Part shown: in pieces, positions 20,198 through 28,100 of the stretch
How positions within the stretch are numbered: the stretch's first letter is position 1
Layout of the letters: every line of letters begins with the position of its first letter
From: Microbacterium pygmaeum
Lineage (GTDB): Bacteria > Actinomycetota > Actinomycetes > Actinomycetales > Microbacteriaceae
Assembly (NCBI RefSeq): GCF_900100885.1
Contig: NZ_LT629692.1
Coordinates: 2,666,001-2,730,000 of the forward strand
Direction of reading: 5' to 3'
DNA: 64,000 nucleotides
Notes under the pieces: model-generated
The model's input: only the letters and a program-made list of their open reading frames with translations
What the model was told of the DNA's origin: nothing
The model's database searches: none
Translations under genes and position numbers: made by a program

Positions 20198-21558
20198 GCG
20201 TCGCGCAGGACTCGCGACGCGTCGCCTTCGAGACGATCCGAGCCGTCAACGAGTCGGACGCCTACGCCAACCTGCTCCTGCCGACGGCGATCTCGCGCGC
20301 CGGTCTGGACACCGCCGACGCGGGACTGGCAACCGAACTGACCTATGGGACGCTGCGCCGACAGGGGACCTACGATGCGATCATCGCCCTGGCCGCAGAT
20401 CGCCCTGTCGCCGAGATCGATCCCGGCGTCCTGGATGCGCTGCGCCTGGGCGTGCACCAGCTGCTGTCCACCCGCGTCGCCTCGCACGCCGCCGTCAACG
20501 AGTCGGTCGAGCTGGCGCGCAGCGTCGGCAGCCGCGGCGCGGCGGGTTTCGCGAACGCCGTGCTTCGCCGTGTCTCCCGCGACACTCCGGGGGAGTGGAT
20601 GACCCGTGTCGCCGAGAGCGCGCGATCGGACGATGAGCGGCTCGGCCTGGTCTTCTCGCACCCGGTGTGGGTCGTGCGGGCCTTCCGGCGGGCGCTGGCC
20701 GCCGAGGGCCGTGCCGCCGAACTGGAGGCGCTGCTGACGGCCGACAACGCATCGCCGCGCGTCACCATGGCCGCCCTGCCCGGCATCGCCCACGCGCCGG
20801 AGGACGCGCGCCGAACGCCCTACTCGCCCGTCGGCTTCCGGCTCGGCGGCGGCGACCCGGAGCGCCTGGTCCGCGAGTCCGGCGGCACGCTGCGCGTCCA
20901 GGACGAGGGCTCGCAGCTGGCCGCTCTCGCACTGACGCGCGCGGTGTCGATCCGCGAGGGCGAGCGCTGGCTCGACCTGTGCGCCGGACCCGGCGGCAAG
21001 ACCGCGATCCTGGCAGCCGAAGCACTCGAGTCCGGCGCGCGGCTCGAGGCGAACGAGGTGTCACCGGCTCGGGCCGGACTCGTGCGGCGGGCGATCGCGG
21101 GCGTTCCGCTCGATGTCCCCGTGTCCGAGGAGGACGGCCGCGTCCGTCCGGGGGTCGCGCAGTACGACCGCATCCTCGTGGACGCGCCGTGCACCGGACT
21201 GGGAGCGCTGCGTCGTCGTCCCGAGGCGCGCTGGCGCAAATCACCGGCCGATGTGCCGGAGCTCACCCAGTTGCAGGGCGAGCTGCTGGGCTCGGCCATC
21301 CGGGGCCTGCGTCCCGGGGGCATCGTGGCCTACGTGACGTGCTCGCCGCACCTGGCCGAGACCACGGGGGTCCTCAACGAGGTGCGGCGCGAGTTCGGCG
21401 ATGCGCTGGAAGAGCTCGACGCGCGCGGCGTGGTGAGCGGACTGTCCGTCGCCGACCCGGACCTGCCCGTGCAGTCCGACGGCTCCGGCCGGGCGCAGCT
21501 CTGGCCGCACCGGCACAACACCGACGCCATGTCGATCTCCCTCCTGCGCAGGCGCTGA
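20194..21558 (+). CDS. rsmB: 16S rRNA m5C967 methyltransferase RsmB
   Basis: SAM-dependent cytosine-5 methyltransferase for 16S rRNA. The 454-aa product has an N-terminal NusB-like RNA-binding domain (~residues 1-140) and a Rossmann methyltransferase domain. That domain has the SAM loop LDLCAGPGGKT, the catalytic DAPCTGLGALRRRPEARW and the second cysteine in YVTCSPH. ATG 20194 overlaps fmt, as in most actinobacteria where fmt and rsmB are coupled. It ends three bases from the convergent glutaminase gene. Confidence 0.95.
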   Translation: MSVAQDSRRVAFETIRAVNESDAYANLLLPTAISRAGLDTADAGLATELTYGTLRRQGTYDAIIALAADRPVAEIDPGVLDALRLGVHQLLSTRVASHAAVNESVELARSVGSRGAAGFANAVLRRVSRDTPGEWMTRVAESARSDDERLGLVFSHPVWVVRAFRRALAAEGRAAELEALLTADNASPRVTMAALPGIAHAPEDARRTPYSPVGFRLGGGDPERLVRESGGTLRVQDEGSQLAALALTRAVSIREGERWLDLCAGPGGKTAILAAEALESGARLEANEVSPARAGLVRRAIAGVPLDVPVSEEDGRVRPGVAQYDRILVDAPCTGLGALRRRPEARWRKSPADVPELTQLQGELLGSAIRGLRPGGIVAYVTCSPHLAETTGVLNEVRREFGDALEELDARGVVSGLSVADPDLPVQSDGSGRAQLWPHRHNTDAMSISLLRRR

Positions 21559-21561
21559 GCG

Positions 21562-22734
21562 CTACTCGAGCAGGCGGAACCTCGGAGCGAGTTGCGCGAA
21601 TTCGTCGCGCATCACGGTGATCGCCGCCGGATGCGTGCGCGCGAGGGCCGTGGCATCCACCACCACCTCCGCCCCGTCCGGCACCGATGCGGCGATCTCC
21701 TTGAGGAGGGAGAGCGCCCGCTCCGCGCCAGCGAAGCCCAGTTCGCCGCTGAGCCGCACGATCGGTCCGCCAGGCGATGCCTCGATCACCACGCCGGGTT
21801 CGGCGATGCTCTCGTGCGGCTCGAGGAGATGCATCCCGAACCGCTCCGAAAGCATCTCGACGACGGCACTGGCCCTGACAGAGTTGCCGTGCTCGTCCAG
21901 TCGCGGGCTGAAGGCGGCGACGCCGAACTGCGATGGCGCAACGGCCAGCACCCCGCCGCTGACCCCGCTCTTGGCCGGGAGCCCGACGCGCAGCAGCCAT
22001 TCGCCGGAGAAGTCGTACATCCCGCAGCTGGCCATGATCGAAGTCACGTCGCGGGCCACCCGCTCATCGACCACGCGGTCGCCGGTGACCGGGTTGCGGC
22101 CGCCGAACGCGAGGGTGGCCGCCATCACCGCCAGATCGCGCACCGTCACCAGCACCGAGCACTGCCGGAAGTAGCTCTCGACGACATCGTCCACCCGGCC
22201 GGCGATGTGGCCGTACGACTTCAGCAGGTGGGCGAGGGCGCGGTTGCGGTCGCCGGTGGCCGACTTCGAGCGGTAGACGGCCTCGTCGACCCAGAGCGAG
22301 CGGCCGGCGAAGGCCGACATCATCTCGATCACGCGGGCGGTCCGCTGATCGATGTCCTCGCCGGCGATGAGCGCCGTCGTCGCGATCGCGCCGGCGTTGA
22401 CCATCGGATTGGCCGGCCGCCCGGTCCCCGGCTCGAGACTGATCGCGTTGAACGGCTCGCCGCTCGGCTCGGCGCCGACCCTGCCGAAGACCGAGTCGCG
22501 GCCCATCGTCTGAAGGGCGAGAGCCAGCACGAACGGCTTGGACATCGACTGGATCGTGAACTCGACGTGATCGTCGCCGGCGGTGATGACGCGTCCACGG
22601 GGTCCGACGACGGCGAGCGCGAGCCGGTCCGGATCGGCATCGGCCAGTTCGGGGATATAGCCGGCCGGAGCCCCGGACGTCCGCGGTCGGATGTCGTCCA
22701 GGGCCGCCTCGAGCAGCATCGTGATGGGGTCCAC
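21562..22734 (-). CDS. glsA: Glutaminase with C-terminal STAS-like domain
   Basis: Serine-dependent beta-lactamase-fold glutaminase (glutamine to glutamate plus ammonia). The 390-aa form has the nucleophile in FTIQSMSKPFVLA, NPMVNAGAIATTALI, and GLPAKSGVSGG. After about residue 300 the chain continues as a STAS-like domain (PGGPIVRLSGELGFAGAERAL...). This extension also occurs in some long glutaminases. GTG 22734 is chosen because the family starts at this point. A longer in-frame GTG at 22776 would add 14 unconserved residues and crowd the divergent rpe start. Confidence 0.9.
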   Translation of the reverse strand: MDPITMLLEAALDDIRPRTSGAPAGYIPELADADPDRLALAVVGPRGRVITAGDDHVEFTIQSMSKPFVLALALQTMGRDSVFGRVGAEPSGEPFNAISLEPGTGRPANPMVNAGAIATTALIAGEDIDQRTARVIEMMSAFAGRSLWVDEAVYRSKSATGDRNRALAHLLKSYGHIAGRVDDVVESYFRQCSVLVTVRDLAVMAATLAFGGRNPVTGDRVVDERVARDVTSIMASCGMYDFSGEWLLRVGLPAKSGVSGGVLAVAPSQFGVAAFSPRLDEHGNSVRASAVVEMLSERFGMHLLEPHESIAEPGVVIEASPGGPIVRLSGELGFAGAERALSLLKEIAASVPDGAEVVVDATALARTHPAAITVMRDEFAQLAPRFRLLE

Positions 22735-22776
22735 GGCTCGACGATATCCATTTCGATGACCGGGGGCGCCCTGCAC

Positions 22777-22782
22777 GATAAT
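22777..22782 (+). promoter_or_regulatory. Candidate -10 box of rpe
   Basis: GATAAT lies five bases before the GTG at 22788. No Shine-Dalgarno is present, so a leaderless rpe mRNA is plausible and would fix this start codon. Confidence 0.4.
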
Positions 22783-22787
22783 GAGCT

Positions 22788-23501
22788 GTGCCCACCCCTC
22801 AGGAGTACCTCGCCGACCCCACCGGAACCGAGCAGCGCACGGTGCGGATCAACCCGAGCGTGCTGGCCGCCGACTTCGCCAACATGCAGGCCGAGCTCGC
22901 GCGGATCGGCAACGCCGATTTCGTGCACGTCGACGTGATGGACAACCACTTCGTGCCCAACCTGACCTTCGGTCCGCAGATGGCCGAGCGCATCCAGGCG
23001 ACCAGTCCCGTGCCGCTGGATGTGCACCTCATGATCGACGAGCCGGAGCGCTGGGCGCCGGAGTACGCCGAGTTCGGGGCGGCATCGGTCACGTTCCACC
23101 TCGAGGCGGCGACGGAACCGGTCGCACTGGCACGCCGCCTGCGGGCGATCGGGGCGCGAGCGGGGATCGCCATCAAGCCCGCGACCGCGGTTGAGAACCT
23201 GTTCGAGGTCCTCGACGAGTTCGATCAGATCCTCGTGATGACCGTCGAGCCGGGATTCGGCGGTCAGTCGTTCATGCCCGAGACGATGCCGAAGCTGCGC
23301 CGTCTCGCCGACGAGGCGCACCGGCGCGGATCCCAGGTGTGGCTCCAGGTCGATGGCGGCATCGGCGAGTCCACGATCGCGCTCGCCGCCGAGTCCGGGG
23401 CCGACACGTTCGTCGCAGGCTCCGCGGTGTTCGGCGCCGCGGATCCCGGCTCCGCGATCGAGGGGCTGCGCGCCAGCGCACTCCGTCATTCGCACCGATA
23501 G
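22788..23501 (+). CDS. rpe: Ribulose-phosphate 3-epimerase
   Basis: Interconverts ribulose 5-phosphate and xylulose 5-phosphate in the pentose phosphate pathway. The 237-aa TIM barrel shows INPSVLAADFANM, VDVMDNHFVPN, DVHLMI, MTVEPGFGGQSF and QVDGGI with its metal-binding His and Asp residues. Two GTG starts are possible. 22788 has a -10-like GATAAT at leaderless distance; 22842 matches the usual family start but has no ribosome binding site. It stands divergent from glsA and is followed after 13 bases by a membrane gene. Confidence 0.93.
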   Translation: MPTPQEYLADPTGTEQRTVRINPSVLAADFANMQAELARIGNADFVHVDVMDNHFVPNLTFGPQMAERIQATSPVPLDVHLMIDEPERWAPEYAEFGAASVTFHLEAATEPVALARRLRAIGARAGIAIKPATAVENLFEVLDEFDQILVMTVEPGFGGQSFMPETMPKLRRLADEAHRRGSQVWLQVDGGIGESTIALAAESGADTFVAGSAVFGAADPGSAIEGLRASALRHSHR

Positions 23502-23514
23502 GTCGGGAGCCGTC

Positions 23515-24057
23515 GTGACCTCGCTGAAACCGCCCCTTTCCACCGCCACCGGCCGCATCCGCGCGGTCGGCGGCGCCGGAGCGCGCCGCGCCCTGGGTGC
23601 CTACAACGGCGAGCACGGGGTGTACGGCATCGTGCTGGTCACCGCCGTGATCGCCGTCGGCTGGAACGACGAGACCGATCTGGATGTGCTGATCTTCCTG
23701 CTCGGCACCGTCGTGGTGTTCTGGCTCGCGCACATCTACGCCGGTGTCGTGGCCAGTCGCGGCGCCGTCCAGCGCGAACCGCTCGGCCGGGCGATCCGCA
23801 CTGCCATGCAGCACGCGTCCGGGATGCTCATCGCCATGCTGATCCCCGCGGCGCTGCTGGGCACCGCCGTCCTCGGATGGGTCGAGGAGTACACGGCGTA
23901 CTACTTGGCGCTGGGCAGCGGCATCCTGATGCTCGCCCTCATCGGCTACCTGAACGCGGCGCGCAACGGCAGCACGTGGCCGTGGCGGGTCGCCGGCGTG
24001 ATCTCCACGACGCTGCTCGGCTCGCTCGTGATCGGCTTGAGCATCCTCGTGCACTGA
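23515..24057 (+). CDS. Integral membrane protein, function unknown
   Basis: A 180-aa protein with about five predicted transmembrane segments (for example VYGIVLVTAVIAVGW, LIFLLGTVVVFWLAHIYAGVV, LIAMLIPAALLGTAVLGWV). It starts with a basic cytoplasmic stretch. GTG 23515 follows GGGAG at a five-base spacing. I do not recognise a family. It lies between rpe and the his genes, close enough to rpe (13 bases) to share its transcript. Confidence 0.8.
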   Translation: MTSLKPPLSTATGRIRAVGGAGARRALGAYNGEHGVYGIVLVTAVIAVGWNDETDLDVLIFLLGTVVVFWLAHIYAGVVASRGAVQREPLGRAIRTAMQHASGMLIAMLIPAALLGTAVLGWVEEYTAYYLALGSGILMLALIGYLNAARNGSTWPWRVAGVISTTLLGSLVIGLSILVH

Positions 24058-24080
24058 CCGGGAGCCTCGCCTGCGGGCGG

Positions 24081-24086
24081 TAACCT
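24081..24086 (+). promoter_or_regulatory. -10 box of the hisEG-FI transcript (leaderless)
   Basis: TAACCT lies exactly six bases before the hisE GTG. No Shine-Dalgarno is present in the gap, consistent with transcription starting at the start codon. Confidence 0.55.
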
Positions 24087-24092
24087 GGATCC

Positions 24093-24356
24093 GTGAAGAC
24101 GTTCGACACCCTGTACGCCGAGCTGGCCGCCAAGGCGACCGAGCGACCCGAGGGGTCGGGCACCGTGGCGCAGCTGGATGCCGGCGTCCACGCGATCGGG
24201 AAGAAGATCGTCGAGGAGGCCGCCGAGGTCTGGATGGCGGCCGAGTACGAGTCGACGGATGCCGCGGCCGAGGAGATCTCGCAGCTGCTGTACCACCTGC
24301 AGGTGCTGATGCTCGCGAAAGGGCTCACGCTCGAGGATGTCTACCGACATCTCTGA
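24093..24356 (+). CDS. hisE: Phosphoribosyl-ATP pyrophosphatase
   Basis: Second step of histidine synthesis: PR-ATP to PR-AMP plus pyrophosphate. The 87-aa all-helical product has the MazG-like metal motif EEAAEVWMAAEYES and ends in LTLEDVYRHL. It uses a GTG start just after a TAACCT box. The upstream region of hisG overlaps its end. In actinobacteria hisE and hisI are usually separate proteins, as here. Confidence 0.95.
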   Translation: MKTFDTLYAELAAKATERPEGSGTVAQLDAGVHAIGKKIVEEAAEVWMAAEYESTDAAAEEISQLLYHLQVLMLAKGLTLEDVYRHL

Positions 24357-24399
24357 GCCGTCACCCTCTTCCCGCTCCGATACCGAAAGCCCCGCACCC

Positions 24400-25242
24400 A
24401 TGCTGCGAATCGCCGTGCCGAATAAGGGCTCGCTCGCCGAGACCGCCCAGGACATGCTCTCCGAGGCCGGCTACATCGGCCGCCGCGACCCCAAGGACCT
24501 GCACGTCATCGACCCGGCCAACGAGGTCGAGTTCTTCTACCTGCGCCCGAAGGACATCGCCACCTACGTCGGCTCCGGTGCTCTCGATGTCGGCATCACC
24601 GGCCGCGACCTGCTGCTGGATGCCCGGATGCCGGGGGCTCGTGAGATCGAGGCGCTCGGCTTCGCCGGCTCGACGTTCCGCTTCGCCGCCCCGGCCGGCA
24701 GCTTCACGGAGCTCGCCGACCTGGAAGGCGTCCGCATCGCCACGTCCTACCCGGGCCTGGTGGACGGGTTCCTGGACCAGCACGGCATCGCGGTGGACCT
24801 GGTCCCACTGGACGGTGCGGTCGAATCCGCGGTGCGCCTGGGCGTCGCCGACGCCGTCGCAGACGTGGTCGAGACCGGGACGACGCTGAAGCAGGCCGGC
24901 CTGGAGGTCTTCGGGCCCGTCATCCTGCAGTCCGAGGCCGTGCTGATCACCGGTCCGGGCGACGCGGACGGCGCCGAGACGCTGCTTCGTCGCCTGCGCG
25001 GGGTCATGGTCGCCCGGCGATACGTGATGGTCGACTACGACCTGCCGGCGAACCTGGTCGATGAGGCCGTCGCGATCGCGGGCGGCATCGAATCACCGAC
25101 GATCTCGCCGCTGCGGGACCCGGACTGGGTGGCCGTCCGGGTGATGGTGGCCCGCGCCGGCGTCAACCAGGTCATGGATGCGCTGTACGCCATCGGCGCA
25201 CGGGCGATCCTGGTCACGGCGATCCACAACGCCAGGCTCTGA
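24400..25242 (+). CDS. hisG: ATP phosphoribosyltransferase (long form)
   Basis: First step of histidine synthesis: ATP plus PRPP to PR-ATP, feedback-inhibited by histidine. The 280-aa product is the long HisG type with a C-terminal regulatory ACT-like domain (about 210-280). Motifs include MLRIAVPNKGSL at the start, FLRPKDIATYVGSGALDVGITGRD and DVVETGTTLK. ATG 24400 fits homologous starts. An in-frame ATG at 24337 would add 21 low-complexity residues and overlap hisE, with GAGG directly beside it, so the longer form cannot be excluded. Confidence 0.93.
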   Translation: MLRIAVPNKGSLAETAQDMLSEAGYIGRRDPKDLHVIDPANEVEFFYLRPKDIATYVGSGALDVGITGRDLLLDARMPGAREIEALGFAGSTFRFAAPAGSFTELADLEGVRIATSYPGLVDGFLDQHGIAVDLVPLDGAVESAVRLGVADAVADVVETGTTLKQAGLEVFGPVILQSEAVLITGPGDADGAETLLRRLRGVMVARRYVMVDYDLPANLVDEAVAIAGGIESPTISPLRDPDWVAVRVMVARAGVNQVMDALYAIGARAILVTAIHNARL

Positions 25243-25243
25243 G

Positions 25244-26005
25244 ATGGCGCTCGTGTGCAGGGTGATCCCGTGCCTGGATGTGGCCGCCGGCCGGGTCGTG
25301 AAGGGCGTCAACTTCGAGAACCTCCGTGACATGGGCGACCCAGTGGAACTCGCGCGCGAGTACTTCGCCCAGGGCGCGGACGAGCTCACCTTCCTCGACG
25401 TCACCGCGACGGTCGACGAACGCTCGACGACGTATGACGTGGTCCAGCGCACGGCGGAGCAGGTGTTCATCCCCCTCACGGTCGGCGGCGGCATCCGCTC
25501 GGCGGAGGATGTCGCACGCCTCCAGGGGGTGGGAGCGGACAAGGTCGGCGTCAACTCGGCCGCGATCGCCCGCCCCGCCCTGATCGACGAGATCGCCGAT
25601 CGCTTCGGCGCCCAGGTGCTGGTGCTCTCGCTCGATGTCAAACGGTCGGCTTCGCACTCGGGTTTCGTGGTGACCACGCACGGCGGCCGGACCGAGACGA
25701 CACTCGACGCGCTGGACTGGGCGCGCGAGGCGATCGAGCGCGGAGCCGGTGAGCTCCTGGTCAACTCGATCGACGCCGACGGCACCAAGGCGGGATTCGA
25801 TCTGGAGCTGATCGCCTTGATGCGGGAGATCTCCAGCGTTCCGGTGATCGCCTCCGGCGGGGCCGGCAGCGCCGCGCACTTCGCCCCCGCGGTGGCGGCG
25901 GGCGCCGACGCCGTGCTGGCCGCGAGCGTCTTCCACTCCGGTTCCCTGACGATCGGCGCGGTCAAAGCGGCCATGGAAGCCGATGGGATACCGGTGCGGA
26001 CATGA
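25244..26005 (+). CDS. hisF: Imidazole glycerol phosphate synthase, cyclase subunit
   Basis: HisF closes the imidazole ring from PRFAR and ammonia delivered by HisH. The 253-aa (beta-alpha)8 barrel has CRVIPCLDVAAGRVVKG with the catalytic Asp, FLDVTA, TVGGGIRS, and LLVNSIDADGTKAGFD with the second catalytic Asp. It starts one base after the hisG stop. hisH and the other his genes are not in the window. Confidence 0.96.
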   Translation: MALVCRVIPCLDVAAGRVVKGVNFENLRDMGDPVELAREYFAQGADELTFLDVTATVDERSTTYDVVQRTAEQVFIPLTVGGGIRSAEDVARLQGVGADKVGVNSAAIARPALIDEIADRFGAQVLVLSLDVKRSASHSGFVVTTHGGRTETTLDALDWAREAIERGAGELLVNSIDADGTKAGFDLELIALMREISSVPVIASGGAGSAAHFAPAVAAGADAVLAASVFHSGSLTIGAVKAAMEADGIPVRT

Positions 26006-26376
26006 CGAACCAGACGATCACCGAGCGCATCGCACGCGTGGCGTTCAACGCGGACGGACTCGTCGCCGCGATCATCCAGCAGTGGGACACTCGCGAGGTC
26101 CTGATGCTCGGGTGGATGGACGCTGAGGCGCTGCGTCGCACCCTGACCAGCGGTCGCGTCACCTTCTGGTCGCGCTCGCGGCAGGAGTACTGGCGCAAGG
26201 GCGACACGTCCGGCAACATCCAGCAGGTGCACGCCGCGCGACTGGACTGCGACGGTGACGCGATCCTCGTCCAGGTCCACCAGACCGGGCCGGCCTGCCA
26301 CACCGGCACGCGGACGTGCTTCGACGCGGACGATCTCGACCCGGTCGTCGGCGACGACGAGATCGTCCGCGGATGA
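26002..26376 (+). CDS. hisI: Phosphoribosyl-AMP cyclohydrolase
   Basis: Third step of histidine synthesis, opening the purine ring of PR-AMP. The 124-aa product has MLGWMDAEAL, TFWSRSRQEYWRKGDTSGN and zinc-ligand cysteines in LDCDGD, ACHTG and TCF. It overlaps hisF by ATGA and is overlapped in the same way by the next gene. In many actinobacteria trpE lies directly downstream; here it is missing. Confidence 0.96.
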   Translation: MTNQTITERIARVAFNADGLVAAIIQQWDTREVLMLGWMDAEALRRTLTSGRVTFWSRSRQEYWRKGDTSGNIQQVHAARLDCDGDAILVQVHQTGPACHTGTRTCFDADDLDPVVGDDEIVRG

Positions 26377-27023
26377 GAGCGCGGGCGCGACTGCTCGCGG
26401 TCCTGGCGATCCTGGTCGCGGGCGCCCTCGGCGTGATCTCCTCGACGCAGACCTGGCTCGACGTCGTCCTGGACGACGGAGCCGACCACCTGCTCCTCGT
26501 CGCCGGCGCCGACGCCGTCCCGATCCTCGCGCCCCTCAGCCTCGCCGTCCTCGCGCTCGGCGCGGCACTGTCGATCGTCGGGCCCATCCTCCGGTTCGCC
26601 TTCGGCGTCCTGACCGTCCTGGTCGGCGCACTGCTCGGCTATCTCACAGCGGTCGTCGCCTTCACCGCCCCGGTCGCAGCGGTGGCCTCCCGCGTCACGA
26701 CGGCCACGGGCATCACCGGAGCCGACGCCGTCGCCGACCTGGTGCTGTCCATCACGACGACACCGTGGCCGTTCATCACGCTGCTGGCATGCGTGCTGCT
26801 GGTCGCCGCGGGGATCTTCACGCTCGCCACCGCGGCGACGTGGCGGGGGAGCGGCCGCAAGTACGAGTCCGATACGCCCGACGGCGCCAGGGCGACATCC
26901 GCCGGCCGGACGCAGACGGATGCCGCCGCATCGGGTTCCCGGCGGTTCGACGCCGTCGACTCGTGGGACGACCTCTCCCGCGGTGCGGACCCGACAGCGG
27001 ATCCGTCCGCCGGACCCCGCTAG
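26373..27023 (+). CDS. Trp biosynthesis-associated membrane protein
   Basis: A 216-aa protein of the family found in actinobacterial trp loci (Trp_oprn_chp type). It has about four transmembrane segments: LLAVLAILVAGALGVISS at the N-terminus, ILAPLSLAVLALGAALSIVG, VLTVLVGALLGYLTAVVAF and FITLLACVLLVAAGIFTL. A hydrophilic tail of about 55 residues follows. Between the first and second helices lies TQTWLDVVL, typical of the family. The molecular role is unknown. ATG overlaps hisI by four bases. The TAG stop forms TAGACT for the next transcript. Confidence 0.88.
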   Translation: MRARARLLAVLAILVAGALGVISSTQTWLDVVLDDGADHLLLVAGADAVPILAPLSLAVLALGAALSIVGPILRFAFGVLTVLVGALLGYLTAVVAFTAPVAAVASRVTTATGITGADAVADLVLSITTTPWPFITLLACVLLVAAGIFTLATAATWRGSGRKYESDTPDGARATSAGRTQTDAAASGSRRFDAVDSWDDLSRGADPTADPSAGPR

Positions 27024-27026
27024 ACT
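27021..27026 (+). promoter_or_regulatory. -10 box of the trpCBA transcript, overlapping a stop codon
   Basis: TAGACT starts at the TAG stop of the preceding gene. The following leader is only about 25-30 bases and contains GGAGGA, with no room for a trp leader peptide or attenuator. Confidence 0.5.
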
Positions 27027-27057
27027 TGGCGCACCCGCGCAATCCCGGAGGAAATTC

Positions 27058-27288
27058 ATGAGCAACACCGCAGGCGACCCCGGACACGGACATTCCCCGG
27101 CCGCATGGACTGCTGTCGTGATCATGCTGGCAGCGTTCACGATCGGCACCCTCGCGTACTGGTTCGACGTGCCCTGGCTGGTGTGGGCCTCCGCGGGACT
27201 GGTCCTGGTCGGCGCGCTCGTGGGCTGGGGCATGTCCAGGGCGGGATACGGCGTCAACGGCACGAAGTACACGCCGAAAGAGCATTGA
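27058..27288 (+). CDS. HGxxPAAWT-motif small membrane protein
   Basis: A 76-aa protein with the motif HGHSPAAWTAV near its start (residues ~10-20) and two transmembrane helices (VVIMLAAFTIGTLAYWF and LVWASAGLVLVGALVGWGM). The tail is short and basic. It belongs to a small actinobacterial family typically next to trpC; the function is unknown. GGAGGA at 27047-27052 gives a strong ribosome binding site for ATG 27058. trpC begins two bases after its stop, so translation is likely coupled. Confidence 0.88.
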   Translation: MSNTAGDPGHGHSPAAWTAVVIMLAAFTIGTLAYWFDVPWLVWASAGLVLVGALVGWGMSRAGYGVNGTKYTPKEH

Positions 27289-27290
27289 GC

Positions 27291-28100
27291 ATGCTCGCCG
27301 ACCTGACGGCCGGCGCGGTGGAGGATGCGCAGGCGCGCGAGGCGGTACGGGATCTGGCGGCTGTCGAGAAGGCAGCGCTCGTCCGACCCGCCGCCCGCGA
27401 TGCGCTGGTCGCCCTCGCGCCCGCCGATCGTGTGAAGATCATCGCCGAAGTGAAGCGCGCGAGCCCGTCGCGCGGTGACCTGGCCGACATCCCCGATCCG
27501 GCGCTGCAGGCGCGCCTGTACGAGCAGGGCGGCGCGTCGGCGATCTCGGTACTCACCGAGGGACGGCGTTTCAAGGGAAGCCTCGCCGATCTCGAGGCCG
27601 TTCGCACCGAGGTCGGCGTTCCGGTGCTGCGCAAGGACTTCATCGCGACGGAGTACCAGGTGCTCGAGGCGCGCGCCGCCGGTGCGGACCTCGTCCTTCT
27701 CATCGTCGCCGCGCTCGAACAGGACGTGCTCGACCGGCTGCACACCCTCACGCGCGAGCTCGGGATGACACCGCTCGTCGAGACGCACTCGGCGGCCGAG
27801 GTCGATCGTGCGCTGGGGATCGACGCCCGCCTGATCGGGGTGAACGCCCGCGACCTCTCGACGTTCGCGCTGGATCGGGACCTGTTCGGACGGCTGTCCG
27901 ATCGCATCCCCGCCGGCGTCGTCAAGGTCGCCGAGTCGGCCGTTCTGGAACCCGCCGACGTCGCGCACTACCGTGCCGCAGGGGCCGATGTGGTCCTGAT
28001 CGGCGAAGCACTGGTCACGGGCGACCCGGTCGCCACCCTGACCGCATTCCTGGAGGCCGGTTCCATGCCTGCATCGAGCAAGGGGAGCACGACGAGATGA
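27291..28100 (+). CDS. trpC: Indole-3-glycerol-phosphate synthase
   Basis: Closes CdRP to indole-3-glycerol phosphate in tryptophan synthesis. The 269-aa TIM barrel has IIAEVKRASPSRG with catalytic Glu and Lys, LRKDFIATEYQV, VNARDLSTF and VAESAV. ATG 27291 follows the HGxxPAAW stop by two bases. It overlaps trpB by ATGA. The neighbouring trpE and trpD/trpG genes are not in this window. Confidence 0.96.
   Translation: MLADLTAGAVEDAQAREAVRDLAAVEKAALVRPAARDALVALAPADRVKIIAEVKRASPSRGDLADIPDPALQARLYEQGGASAISVLTEGRRFKGSLADLEAVRTEVGVPVLRKDFIATEYQVLEARAAGADLVLLIVAALEQDVLDRLHTLTRELGMTPLVETHSAAEVDRALGIDARLIGVNARDLSTFALDRDLFGRLSDRIPAGVVKVAESAVLEPADVAHYRAAGADVVLIGEALVTGDPVATLTAFLEAGSMPASSKGSTTR

Noticed and set aside
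27024..27057. trp attenuator or leader peptide
   Set aside because: The leader is about 30 bases, has no Trp codons and no alternative hairpins.
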